Below the pieces are notes generated by a model. That model saw only the letters and a program-made list of their open reading frames with translations, was not told the origin of the DNA and ran no database searches. This document shows, piece by piece, positions 1 to 6,035 of a DNA stretch of 8,724 nucleotides. Position numbers and translations under genes: made by a program. The stretch is from positions 1-8,724 of the forward strand of contig JADGRK010000078.1 in the NCBI GenBank assembly GCA_017880985.1, written 5' to 3'. Source of the stretch: Rhodoferax sp. (GTDB lineage Bacteria; Pseudomonadota; Gammaproteobacteria; Burkholderiales; Burkholderiaceae_C). Positions within the stretch are counted from its first letter, which is position 1. Each line of letters starts with the position of its first letter.

Positions 1-467
1 ACTACCAGCACCTGATGCAACGCGTCGATATCAAGCAACTTGAGGCATTATTTGAGGCTCCAGCCCCCGTCGAACCTTCGCAGGTAGCTACTGAATCAAT
101 AGCACAAGGTGGTGAAGAGATTGCCCCAGTCATCAGCATTGATGACTTCAGCAAGATCGACTTGCGCATCGCCAGGATCGTCAATTGCGAGGCGGTTGCG
201 GGCTCCACCAAGCTGCTGCGCCTGACACTGGATGTGGGTGAGGCCAAAACCCGCAACGTCTTTTCCGGCATTGCCAGCGCCTATCAGCCCGAACAACTGG
301 TCGGCAAGCTCACGGTGATGGTCGCCAACCTGGCACCACGCAAGATGAAATTTGGCGTGTCTGAGGGCATGGTGCTGTCGGCCAGCGCGTCCGACGAGAA
401 GGCGTCGCCTGGTCTCTACCTGCTCGAACCGCTCGACGGTGCCAAGCCGGGTATGCGGGTGCACTAG
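1..467 (+). CDS. metG: Methionyl-tRNA synthetase, C-terminal part (5' end outside the window)
   Basis: This frame is open from the left edge (first whole codon at base 3, reading YQHLMQRVD) to a TAG at 465-467, so about 154 C-terminal residues are present. MetG charges tRNA-Met with methionine in the cytoplasm. Only the end of the helical anticodon-binding domain and a linker rich in Ala, Pro and Glu are visible, followed by a complete C-terminal Trbp111-like OB-fold that binds tRNA and supports dimerisation. OB-fold hallmarks are DFSKIDLRIARIV near its start, NVFSGIASAY in the middle, and VANLAPRKMKFGVSEGMVL near the end. The catalytic HIGH and KMSKS motifs lie outside the window. Free-standing tRNA-binding proteins share this OB-fold, but the preceding QHLMQRVD tail and linker are those of a full MetG. 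The gene converges on the next gene with an 18-bp gap, in which I see no convincing terminator hairpin. Confidence 0.93.
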   Translation, partial: YQHLMQRVDIKQLEALFEAPAPVEPSQVATESIAQGGEEIAPVISIDDFSKIDLRIARIVNCEAVAGSTKLLRLTLDVGEAKTRNVFSGIASAYQPEQLVGKLTVMVANLAPRKMKFGVSEGMVLSASASDEKASPGLYLLEPLDGAKPGMRVH

Positions 468-485
468 CAACCCGTCGGACTTTCT

Positions 486-836
486 TTATTCCGGCGCGCC
501 CTGCCACAGCATGTCGTAGCCCAACTCCTTGCTATCCACACACAGCTTGCCCACGGCCGCGAATTTTTCCTTGAACACGGTGTCGGCATGAGACTTCTCA
601 TGCTCCGCAAAAGACTTCCAGTAGGTCACGATCGCAATATGCTTTTCCGCTGTCCTGGAGGCACTCAGAGATCCCTCGTTCGAAACAAAACCGGAGAACT
701 GAAATACCTGACCTGCGATGAATCCACCTTTATCTCCACCGTAAGTCTCTTTCACAACATTGCACATCTCGGCCAGCGCCAACTCGACATCATCAAACTC
801 AACGCCGGGTTTGATGGTGGCTGTATTGAAAAGCAT
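486..836 (-). CDS. Small ABM-like (antibiotic biosynthesis monooxygenase superfamily) protein
   Basis: The predicted product is 116 residues, cytoplasmic, with no signal peptide or membrane segment. It looks like a dimeric alpha/beta-barrel (ABM-like) protein. The best signature is residues 66-83, where a beta-strand (HIAIVTYW) runs into KSFAEHEKSH, the usual 'strand, W-x-S, helix with His' pattern of this fold. Residues 1-12 would be the first strand and 13-30 a helix. Substrate and function cannot be read from the sequence; members of the fold include monooxygenases, haem-degrading enzymes and many proteins of unknown role. I chose the ATG at 836 because MLFNTATIKPG begins the first strand, although its ribosome-binding site is weak. 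A TTG at 870-872, six bases after a GGAGG, would add 12 residues and is a real alternative. The frame stays open further upstream into the preceding gene, but that part is a shadow. It follows the hyf-like operon on the same strand after 68 bp and may be a separate unit. No link to the complex is evident. Confidence 0.75.
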   Translation of the reverse strand: MLFNTATIKPGVEFDDVELALAEMCNVVKETYGGDKGGFIAGQVFQFSGFVSNEGSLSASRTAEKHIAIVTYWKSFAEHEKSHADTVFKEKFAAVGKLCVDSKELGYDMLWQGAPE

Positions 837-860
837 TTTTGCACCAAATGGGATGCTGAT

Positions 861-887
861 AGAAGAAAACAAAATCGGCCTCCGATT
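861..887 (-). terminator. Candidate weak intrinsic terminator after the hyf-like operon
   Basis: Read on the minus strand, there is a perfect 6-bp stem AATCGG / CCGATT (bases 882-887 and 873-878) with a 3-nt AGG loop, followed by the T-rich run TTGTTTTCTTC. It sits just past the stop of the hyfI-like gene (905) and before the ABM-like gene. The stem is short and only half GC, so termination may be partial. The same bases contain GGAGG (879-883), which could instead be a ribosome-binding site for a TTG start at 870-872. Confidence 0.4.
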
Positions 888-904
888 GAAATTCAACCAC
901 AGCG

Positions 905-1420
905 TCAAGCGCGGCGTCGTACTGCCTTCAGGATACCACGCAGGATTTCCAGTGGCGGCGGCGGGCAGCCCGGCACCACCACATCCACCGGAATCACATT
1001 CGCAACGCGCCCGGCGCTGGCATAATTCTCGCCAAAAATGCCACCGTCGCAAGCGCAATCACCCAGTGCCACCACCAGTTTGGGTTCGGGGATGGCGGCA
1101 AACGTGCGCTGCAAGGCAGTCACCATATTGCGTGACACGGGACCGGTCACCAACAACAGGTCGGCATGGCGCGGGCTGGCCACAAACTTGATCCCCAAGC
1201 CCTCAATGTTGTAATAGGGGTTGCCCAGGGCGTTGATCTCCAGCTCGCAGCCGTTGCACGAGCCGGCATCGACCAGTCGAATCGTCAGTGCCTGCCCCAG
1301 AATGTCGAGCAGGTCTGATTGGATTCGACCCATCTCGTCGTCTGCGCCAGCGACGAAGTAGGGCGCCGGTTCGGTTCGAATACCACTCTTGACGATTTGG
1401 CGAACAACTTTCCAGATCAT
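905..1420 (-). CDS. hyfI: NuoB/HyfI-like small subunit with proximal [4Fe-4S] cluster
   Basis: A 171-residue soluble subunit of the NuoB / group 4 hydrogenase small-subunit family (HyfI, HycG). In these complexes it carries the proximal iron-sulfur cluster (N2 in complex I) at the interface with the large subunit, on the cytoplasmic side of the membrane arm. The expected ligands are all visible: Cys55 and Cys58 in SCNGCELE, Cys122 in ALGDCACDGG and Cys152 in VVPGCPPPP. Cys124 is an extra cysteine next to Cys122. So the protein should bind a [4Fe-4S] cluster, unlike its partner, whose metal site is lost. The length is normal for the family. The start is the ATG at 1418-1420, overlapping the hyfG-like stop as ATGA, with AGGA just upstream in GGGGCAGGATTT. 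It is the last gene of the six-gene operon. The symbol is by homology to E. coli hyf; NuoB-like would be equally fair. Confidence 0.92.
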   Translation of the reverse strand: MIWKVVRQIVKSGIRTEPAPYFVAGADDEMGRIQSDLLDILGQALTIRLVDAGSCNGCELEINALGNPYYNIEGLGIKFVASPRHADLLLVTGPVSRNMVTALQRTFAAIPEPKLVVALGDCACDGGIFGENYASAGRVANVIPVDVVVPGCPPPPLEILRGILKAVRRRA

Positions 1421-2967
1421 AAATCCTGCCCCGAATAGCTGAGGTTGAACGACTTGTTGATGAGCGGAAAGTCGGGCACGATATTGCCGATCACCGCGTG
1501 CTCCAGCACCGGCCAGTTCTGCCAGGACGGGTCATGCAAGTGACAGCGCCGGATGCGTGGCTCACTGGCCGCCGTGTCGAGTTCCAGTGCCACAAAGATC
1601 TCCCCGCGCCAGCCTTCAACCCAGCCCGCACCGCGGGTTGCATGATCAGGCAAAGAAACCTGCTGGCGCACTGGACCGGTCGGCAGATCAGTGAGAATTT
1701 TCCGTATCAGCCGCAGTGACTCCGCCACTTCATCAAATCGAACCGACACGCGTGCCGCAATATCGCCATTGCGGTGGGTCGCCATCCTGACATTCAAAAC
1801 GTCGTAGGGCACGGCAGGATGGTCGCAGCGCAAATCCAGCGCCTGCGCACTGGCGCGACCAGCCAGACCGGTCAATCCCAATTGCGCGGCCAGGGCCGGA
1901 CTGACGCGCCCGGCGGTCACGAAGCGATCCTGCAAACCAGCGTGCTCGTCGTACACGGTACGCAAGCTCTTGAGTTCACCCTCGATGGCATCGCATTGCC
2001 GACCCAGTTGATCAATCGATGCCGTATCAACGTCGCTGGCAACGCCCCCCGGCTGCACATAGTCCATCATCAAGCGGTGGCCAAAAGCCACTTTGGACAG
2101 GCGCAGCCAATCTTCGCGCAATCGTGAGAACTGGGCCAGGCCAAACGCAAATGCCGCGTCGTTAGCCAAGGCACCCAAGTCCCCCAAATGGTTGGCAATG
2201 CGCTCACGCTCGAGCGCCAGGGCGCGCAGCCAGGACGCGCGCGGCAAAAGATTGAAGCTGGCGACCGATTCAAGCGCCATGCAATAAGCCCAGGCGTAAG
2301 CCACAGTGGAATCACCCGACACGCGCCCGGCAAGACGGTATGCCTGCAATGGCGCCAACTGCGTCATGCGTTGCTCAATACCTTTGTGCGTGTAGCCCAG
2401 GCGTTGCTCCAGGCGCAGCACCTTTTCACCCACGACGGAGAAACGAAAATGACCCGGCTCAATAATGCCGGCATGCACCGGGCCGACCGCAATCTCGTGT
2501 ACACCGTCGCCTTCAACGCGGACAAACGGGTAATCAAGCAAGAGGGAATCCGGGAATACCTGGGTGACCTTTACCCCTTGGGCCAGGGGGACAAAATCGG
2601 TCGGCCAAGCACCATGATTGAGCCAGGGGCGCTGGTCTCTGGCATCCTGTGCGTGAATATTTGACAAGTCGGCCGCTGCGCGCTGCATTCTGCTGGCGAC
2701 CGGAAAAACAGGCACCAGGTCCGGATAGCTTACCTGGCCGACCGCCAACGGCAACTCCAGCCAGAGCAAGCCTTCCAACGTGACATAGGCCGCACATACT
2801 GAAGCACTGGTATCCTGCGACATGCCCCACAATGCCACCAGCCGCCCACCGGCCTCGCGCACCGCGTAAGCCGTTGCCAGCCAGTCATCCGCCAGGATGC
2901 TGGCATACCAGATCGGCACCGGTGCCGCCATCCGCTGCAACTCGACGTTCAAGCCGGAAATCTTCAT
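1417..2967 (-). CDS. hyfG: HyfG-like NuoC-NuoD fusion; hydrogenase large-subunit homologue lacking Ni-Fe ligands
   Basis: The product is 516 residues. Residues 1 to about 130 are a divergent NuoC (30-kDa subunit) domain ending in NHGAWPTDFVPL. Residues about 150-516 are a NuoD / [NiFe]-hydrogenase large-subunit domain, with landmarks VGPVHAGIIEPGHFRF (161-176), LGYTHKGIEQR (190-200) and ERERIANHLGDLGAL (253-267). In group 4 hydrogenases the Ni-Fe centre is held by RxCGxC near the N-terminus and DPCxxC near the C-terminus. Here the first reads RVSGDS (215-220) and the second DPSWQN (479-484), so all four cysteines are replaced by Ser, Ser, Ser and Asn. H2 chemistry is therefore very unlikely. 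The C-terminus ends in PLINKSFNLSYSGQDL, with no sign of the peptide cleaved during hydrogenase maturation. GGAGG at 2976-2980 lies eight bases before the ATG at 2965-2967. The gene sits four bases after the hyfF-like stop and overlaps the hyfI-like start. Best read as an Ehr-type catalytic-arm subunit of unknown substrate. Confidence 0.9.
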   Translation of the reverse strand: MKISGLNVELQRMAAPVPIWYASILADDWLATAYAVREAGGRLVALWGMSQDTSASVCAAYVTLEGLLWLELPLAVGQVSYPDLVPVFPVASRMQRAAADLSNIHAQDARDQRPWLNHGAWPTDFVPLAQGVKVTQVFPDSLLLDYPFVRVEGDGVHEIAVGPVHAGIIEPGHFRFSVVGEKVLRLEQRLGYTHKGIEQRMTQLAPLQAYRLAGRVSGDSTVAYAWAYCMALESVASFNLLPRASWLRALALERERIANHLGDLGALANDAAFAFGLAQFSRLREDWLRLSKVAFGHRLMMDYVQPGGVASDVDTASIDQLGRQCDAIEGELKSLRTVYDEHAGLQDRFVTAGRVSPALAAQLGLTGLAGRASAQALDLRCDHPAVPYDVLNVRMATHRNGDIAARVSVRFDEVAESLRLIRKILTDLPTGPVRQQVSLPDHATRGAGWVEGWRGEIFVALELDTAASEPRIRRCHLHDPSWQNWPVLEHAVIGNIVPDFPLINKSFNLSYSGQDL

Positions 2968-2971
2968 CGCC

Positions 2972-4426
2972 TCAGCCTCCGAGCATCAAGGCCGCCTGAA
3001 CATACCAGCCGTTCAGGTAAGGCGGAATATACAAACCCAGCACCAGCCCCAATCCAATGTGAACAAACACTGGCACCAGGGCCGGCGGGTGCGCCAGCGG
3101 CTTGAGCGAGGTCTCACCGAACACCATCGGCAGCACCCGAATCAAAATCGATGCGAAAGCGACCCCCAGCGAGAGCAACAGAAACGGTGTCGCCCATGGT
3201 TGCTCGCGCATGGCGGTGGTCAAAATCAGGAACTCACTGGCAAAGACGCCAAACGGCGGCATGCCCAGAATCGCCATCACGCTCAGCATCAGACCCCAAC
3301 CCACGTTCGGGTTGATCTTGATCAGGCCACGAATCTCACTCATCACCTGGGTACCGGCTTTTTGCGTCGCGTGGCCGACCGTAAAAAAGACCGCCGACTT
3401 GATGAGGGAATGCACCGTCATGTGCAACAAGCCGGCAAAATTGGCGACCGGCCCGCCCATGCCAAAGGCGAAGGTGATCAAACCCATGTGTTCAATCGAC
3501 GAATAGGAAAACATGCGCTTGACGTCTTTCTGGCGCGACAGAAAGAACGAGGCTACCACCAGCGAGAGCAAGCCAAAACCCATCATAAGCTGGCCCGCCA
3601 TGGGACTGTGCAAAGCACCATCGGTGAGCACCTTGCAACGTAGCACCGCATACATGGCCATGTTGAGCAACAGGCCCGATAGCACGGCGGACACCGGCGT
3701 CGGTCCTTCGGCGTGCGCATCGGGCAACCAACTGTGCAAGGGCACCATGCCGACTTTGGTGCCATAGCCAACCAACAGAAAAGCAAAGGCGATCGTGATG
3801 ATTGAAGGATCAAGTTGCACTTTGATCGCATCCAGACTGGTCCACAGCAAAGTGGCACTCTCCGGGCCCAGAACTTTTTCAGCCGCCATATAGAGCAACA
3901 CGGTGCCAAACAAGGCCTGCGCAATACCCACGCCACACAAGATGAAATATTTCCAGGCCGCCTCCAGGCTGGCCGCGGTGCGATAGACGCTGACCAGCAG
4001 CACAGTTGTCAGCGTGGCGGCTTCCATCGACACCCAGACAATGCCCAGGTTATTGGTGGTAAGCCCAAGCAGCATGGTGAAGTTGAATAACTGGTACATG
4101 CTGTGGTACAGACGCATGCGCGGCGGCGTCATCTTGCCGTGGTCCTGCTCAACGCGCATGTAGGGCCGCGAGAAAATAGCCGTGGTGAGGCCCACAAAAC
4201 AAGTCAGCGTGACCAGAAAGACGTTCAGCGGATCGATGAAGAATTGCTTGTCCCAGACCAGCATCGGCCCGTCACTGACAATTTGTGCGGTCAGAAAGCA
4301 GGCGGCAACAAAGGTACCCAAACTGAAGGTCACATTGATGTTGCGCGCGTAATCACGATGCCCGGTGACCGCCAGCACCGCGCCGCCCAACAGCGGGATA
4401 GCCAAAACAAAAAACAATGCGTACAC
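2972..4426 (-). CDS. hyfF: HyfF-like antiporter-type membrane subunit (NuoN/NuoM family)
   Basis: The product is 484 residues, almost entirely hydrophobic, with roughly 13-14 membrane helices. It belongs to the Mrp-antiporter-like family (NuoL/M/N, HyfB/D/F), which moves protons or Na+ across the inner membrane. Visible family features are a helix-5 glutamate (Glu135 in WVSMEAATLTT), Lys224 and His231 in YGTKVGMVPLHSWLPDAHAEGPTPVSA (split here as YGTKVGMVPLHS then WLPDAHAEGPTPVSA), FSYSSIEHMGL (306-316), and His336, His339 and Lys343 in the broken-helix region. Asn255 sits where the HyfB-like subunit has Lys261. The start is GTG at 4424-4426, two bases after the hyfE-like stop, supported by AGGAAG at 4434-4439. 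It follows hyfE and precedes hyfG, as in E. coli hyf. NuoN or NuoM of true complex I is a poorer match in context because hyfE- and hyfG-type genes flank it. Confidence 0.92.
   Translation of the reverse strand: MYALFFVLAIPLLGGAVLAVTGHRDYARNINVTFSLGTFVAACFLTAQIVSDGPMLVWDKQFFIDPLNVFLVTLTCFVGLTTAIFSRPYMRVEQDHGKMTPPRMRLYHSMYQLFNFTMLLGLTTNNLGIVWVSMEAATLTTVLLVSVYRTAASLEAAWKYFILCGVGIAQALFGTVLLYMAAEKVLGPESATLLWTSLDAIKVQLDPSIITIAFAFLLVGYGTKVGMVPLHSWLPDAHAEGPTPVSAVLSGLLLNMAMYAVLRCKVLTDGALHSPMAGQLMMGFGLLSLVVASFFLSRQKDVKRMFSYSSIEHMGLITFAFGMGGPVANFAGLLHMTVHSLIKSAVFFTVGHATQKAGTQVMSEIRGLIKINPNVGWGLMLSVMAILGMPPFGVFASEFLILTTAMREQPWATPFLLLSLGVAFASILIRVLPMVFGETSLKPLAHPPALVPVFVHIGLGLVLGLYIPPYLNGWYVQAALMLGG
2976..2980 (-). 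promoter_or_regulatory. Ribosome-binding site of the hyfG-like gene
   Basis: GGAGG lies within the last codons of the hyfF-like gene, eight bases before the ATG at 2965-2967. It is the strongest Shine-Dalgarno in the operon and fixes the hyfG-like start. Confidence 0.65.
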
Positions 4427-4428
4427 AG

Positions 4429-5088
4429 TCAGTCTTCCTTGAGCGCTTCGAGATTGTGAATATCGAGGCTGTCAAATTTTTCGCGGATCTGGAACATGAA
4501 CACACCCAGAATCAGCACCCCCACCAGTACGTCAAGTGCCACGCCAAACTCCACAATCATCGGCATGCCATTGGTGACCGACGTGGCGGCGAAAATCAGT
4601 CCGTTTTCCATGGAAAGAAACCCGATGACTTGCGGCACCGCCTTGGAGCGGGTGATCATCATCATGAAGGAGAGCAGCACACAAGCCAGTGCAATGCCGA
4701 GCGAGCCACCGGCCATGGTGTGAGACAGACGGGAAATCGGCCACGCCAGACTAAAGGAAAAAATCACCAGGCCAATACCGACCAGCATGGTGGTTGGAAT
4801 ATTGATCAATGTTTCGACGTCCCAACGCACGTTCAACTTTCGGATCACCCGGTGCAACATCCAGGGGATAAAAATGACTTTGAGTGCCAAGGTCAAAGCC
4901 GCCGAGATGTAAAGATCGGGTTGGTGCGTGACATAACCAAGCAAAACCGAAGCCGCCACCAGCGCGGCGCCCTGGATGGTAAAGAGATTGATCAGCGAGG
5001 TGATACGCCGCTGCGAGATCATGGCAAACGACAGCATCAAAATCAGGGTCGCAAACAGGTTGACCAATTGGGGCGCAAATTTGATCAT
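4429..5088 (-). CDS. hyfE: HyfE-like membrane subunit (NuoK-related)
   Basis: The product is 219 residues with about six or seven membrane helices, the normal size for HyfE (also called HycP), which carries a NuoK-like C-terminal half. Glu161 in GFLSMENGLIFAAT and Glu180 in GMPMIVEFGVALDVLVGV correspond to the two intramembrane glutamates of NuoK that take part in proton transfer. The C-terminus is polar (REKFDSLDIHNLEALKED) and probably cytoplasmic. The open frame extends upstream to 5355, but that part is a shadow of the hyfC-like gene. The real start is the ATG at 5086-5088, which overlaps the hyfC stop as ATGA, follows the G-rich TTGGGGGTG, and leads straight into a membrane helix (MIKFAPQLVNLFATLILML). 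Within the complex it should sit between the NuoH-like and antiporter-like subunits. Confidence 0.92.
   Translation of the reverse strand: MIKFAPQLVNLFATLILMLSFAMISQRRITSLINLFTIQGAALVAASVLLGYVTHQPDLYISAALTLALKVIFIPWMLHRVIRKLNVRWDVETLINIPTTMLVGIGLVIFSFSLAWPISRLSHTMAGGSLGIALACVLLSFMMMITRSKAVPQVIGFLSMENGLIFAATSVTNGMPMIVEFGVALDVLVGVLILGVFMFQIREKFDSLDIHNLEALKED
4434..4439 (-). promoter_or_regulatory. Ribosome-binding site deciding the GTG start of the hyfF-like gene
   Basis: AGGAAG lies inside the last codons of the hyfE-like gene, seven bases before the GTG at 4424-4426. The good spacing and the immediate start of the hydrophobic N-terminus support the GTG over any later codon. The location inside hyfE suggests translational coupling. 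Confidence 0.6.
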
Positions 5089-6035
5089 GACACCCCCAAC
5101 AAGATGTTCACCAGCAGGCCAATCACGGCCAGTAGAAAAGCCGTGCCGAGAAATTCGGGCACGCGAAAAATCCGCATCTTGGCGCTGAGCGTCTCGATCA
5201 GCGCCAATAAGAATCCACCTACTGCCAACTTGAAGACCAGCACTGGCAGCGCCAGGGCCAGCGCCAGCGGCGCATTGGCCTCGGCCACGCCCCATGGGAA
5301 GAACAGCGCCAGCCCAACGCACGAATAGGCAAACAATTTCAGACTCGCCGCCCATTCCAGCAGCGCCAGGTGGCGTCCAGAATATTCGAGGATCATGGAC
5401 TCATGAATCATGGTCAGTTCCAGATGGGTTTCAGGGTTGTCCACCGGCACCCGTGCGTTCTCTGCCAATGACACCATGGTGAACGCCACCCCGGTCACCA
5501 GAAAACTGGGGTAAATCGCAAACTCCCGGTGCGCCAGTGTTTCAACGATGGTGGTAAGCGACGTTGAGCGCGACACCATGGAGGCACAAAAAAGTACCAT
5601 CAACAAGGCCGGCTCCGCCAGAAATCCGACCAACATTTCGCGCCGTGCTCCCAATGTGCCGAAGGCTGTGCCGACATCCATCGCTGCCAGCGAAATAAAC
5701 ACCCGCGCCAAGGCGAATAAACCGACCAGGGCGATCGCATCTGCCGCGGGCGATAACGGCAGATCGGTGGACAGGGTTGGAATAATGGCACTGGCCAGCA
5801 ACATGCAACCAAAGACGATGTAAGGGGCCATGCGGAACAGGGGTGAGGCGTGCTCGGCCAACACCGATTCCTTGTTGAAGAGCTTGTGCAGCACCCGGTA
5901 CGGCTGCAGCAAGCCCGGGGCTGACTTGTTCTGCATGCGGGCACGCCACTGGTTGACCCAGCCCGTCATCAGAGGTGCGAGCAGCAGCGCCATCACAATC
6001 GCCAGCAATTGGGACAGGAGACCTAGCCAGCTCAT
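5085..6035 (-). CDS. hyfC: HyfC-like membrane subunit (NuoH family)
   Basis: The product is 316 residues with about eight membrane helices and belongs to the NuoH / HyfC / HycD family, which anchors the hydrophilic arm and forms the entry to the ion-transfer path. Visible family motifs are NKSAPGLLQPYRVLHKLFNKE (split here as NKSAPGLLQPYR and VLHKLFNKE, residues 36-56), GTAFGTLGARREM (122-134), EPALLMV starting at Glu141, and the charged loop AENARVPVDNPETHLELTMI (191-210) followed by HESMILEYSGRH, which is typical of group 4 hydrogenase-type NuoH homologues. The length equals the family norm. The ATG at 6033-6035 overlaps the hyfB-like stop as ATGA. The open frame continues further upstream to 6176 only as a shadow of hyfB. 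It is the second gene of the operon. Confidence 0.93.
   Translation of the reverse strand: MSWLGLLSQLLAIVMALLLAPLMTGWVNQWRARMQNKSAPGLLQPYRVLHKLFNKESVLAEHASPLFRMAPYIVFGCMLLASAIIPTLSTDLPLSPAADAIALVGLFALARVFISLAAMDVGTAFGTLGARREMLVGFLAEPALLMVLFCASMVSRSTSLTTIVETLAHREFAIYPSFLVTGVAFTMVSLAENARVPVDNPETHLELTMIHESMILEYSGRHLALLEWAASLKLFAYSCVGLALFFPWGVAEANAPLALALALPVLVFKLAVGGFLLALIETLSAKMRIFRVPEFLGTAFLLAVIGLLVNILLGVS

Noticed and set aside
837..1058. Upstream extension of the ABM-like frame to 1058.
   Set aside because: It mostly lies inside the hyfI-like gene, is Cys/Arg/Gly-rich, and does not look like the fold. Only the short extension from the TTG at 872 remains possible.
2897..3643. Plus-strand frame of 248 codons opposite the hyfF-like gene.
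   Set aside because: It is a shadow of a well-supported antiporter-type gene, with biased His/Gln/Arg composition and no motif.
4417..5328. Long plus-strand frame of 303 codons opposite the hyfE- and hyfC-like genes.
   Set aside because: It is antisense to two clear membrane-protein genes, is rich in His, Gln, Arg and Asn as mirrored hydrophobic coding usually is, and shows no recognisable domain.
5089..5355. N-terminal 89-residue extension of the hyfE-like frame.
   Set aside because: It lies inside the hyfC-like gene and has no HyfE similarity. The ATGA overlap and the membrane helix place the start at 5088.
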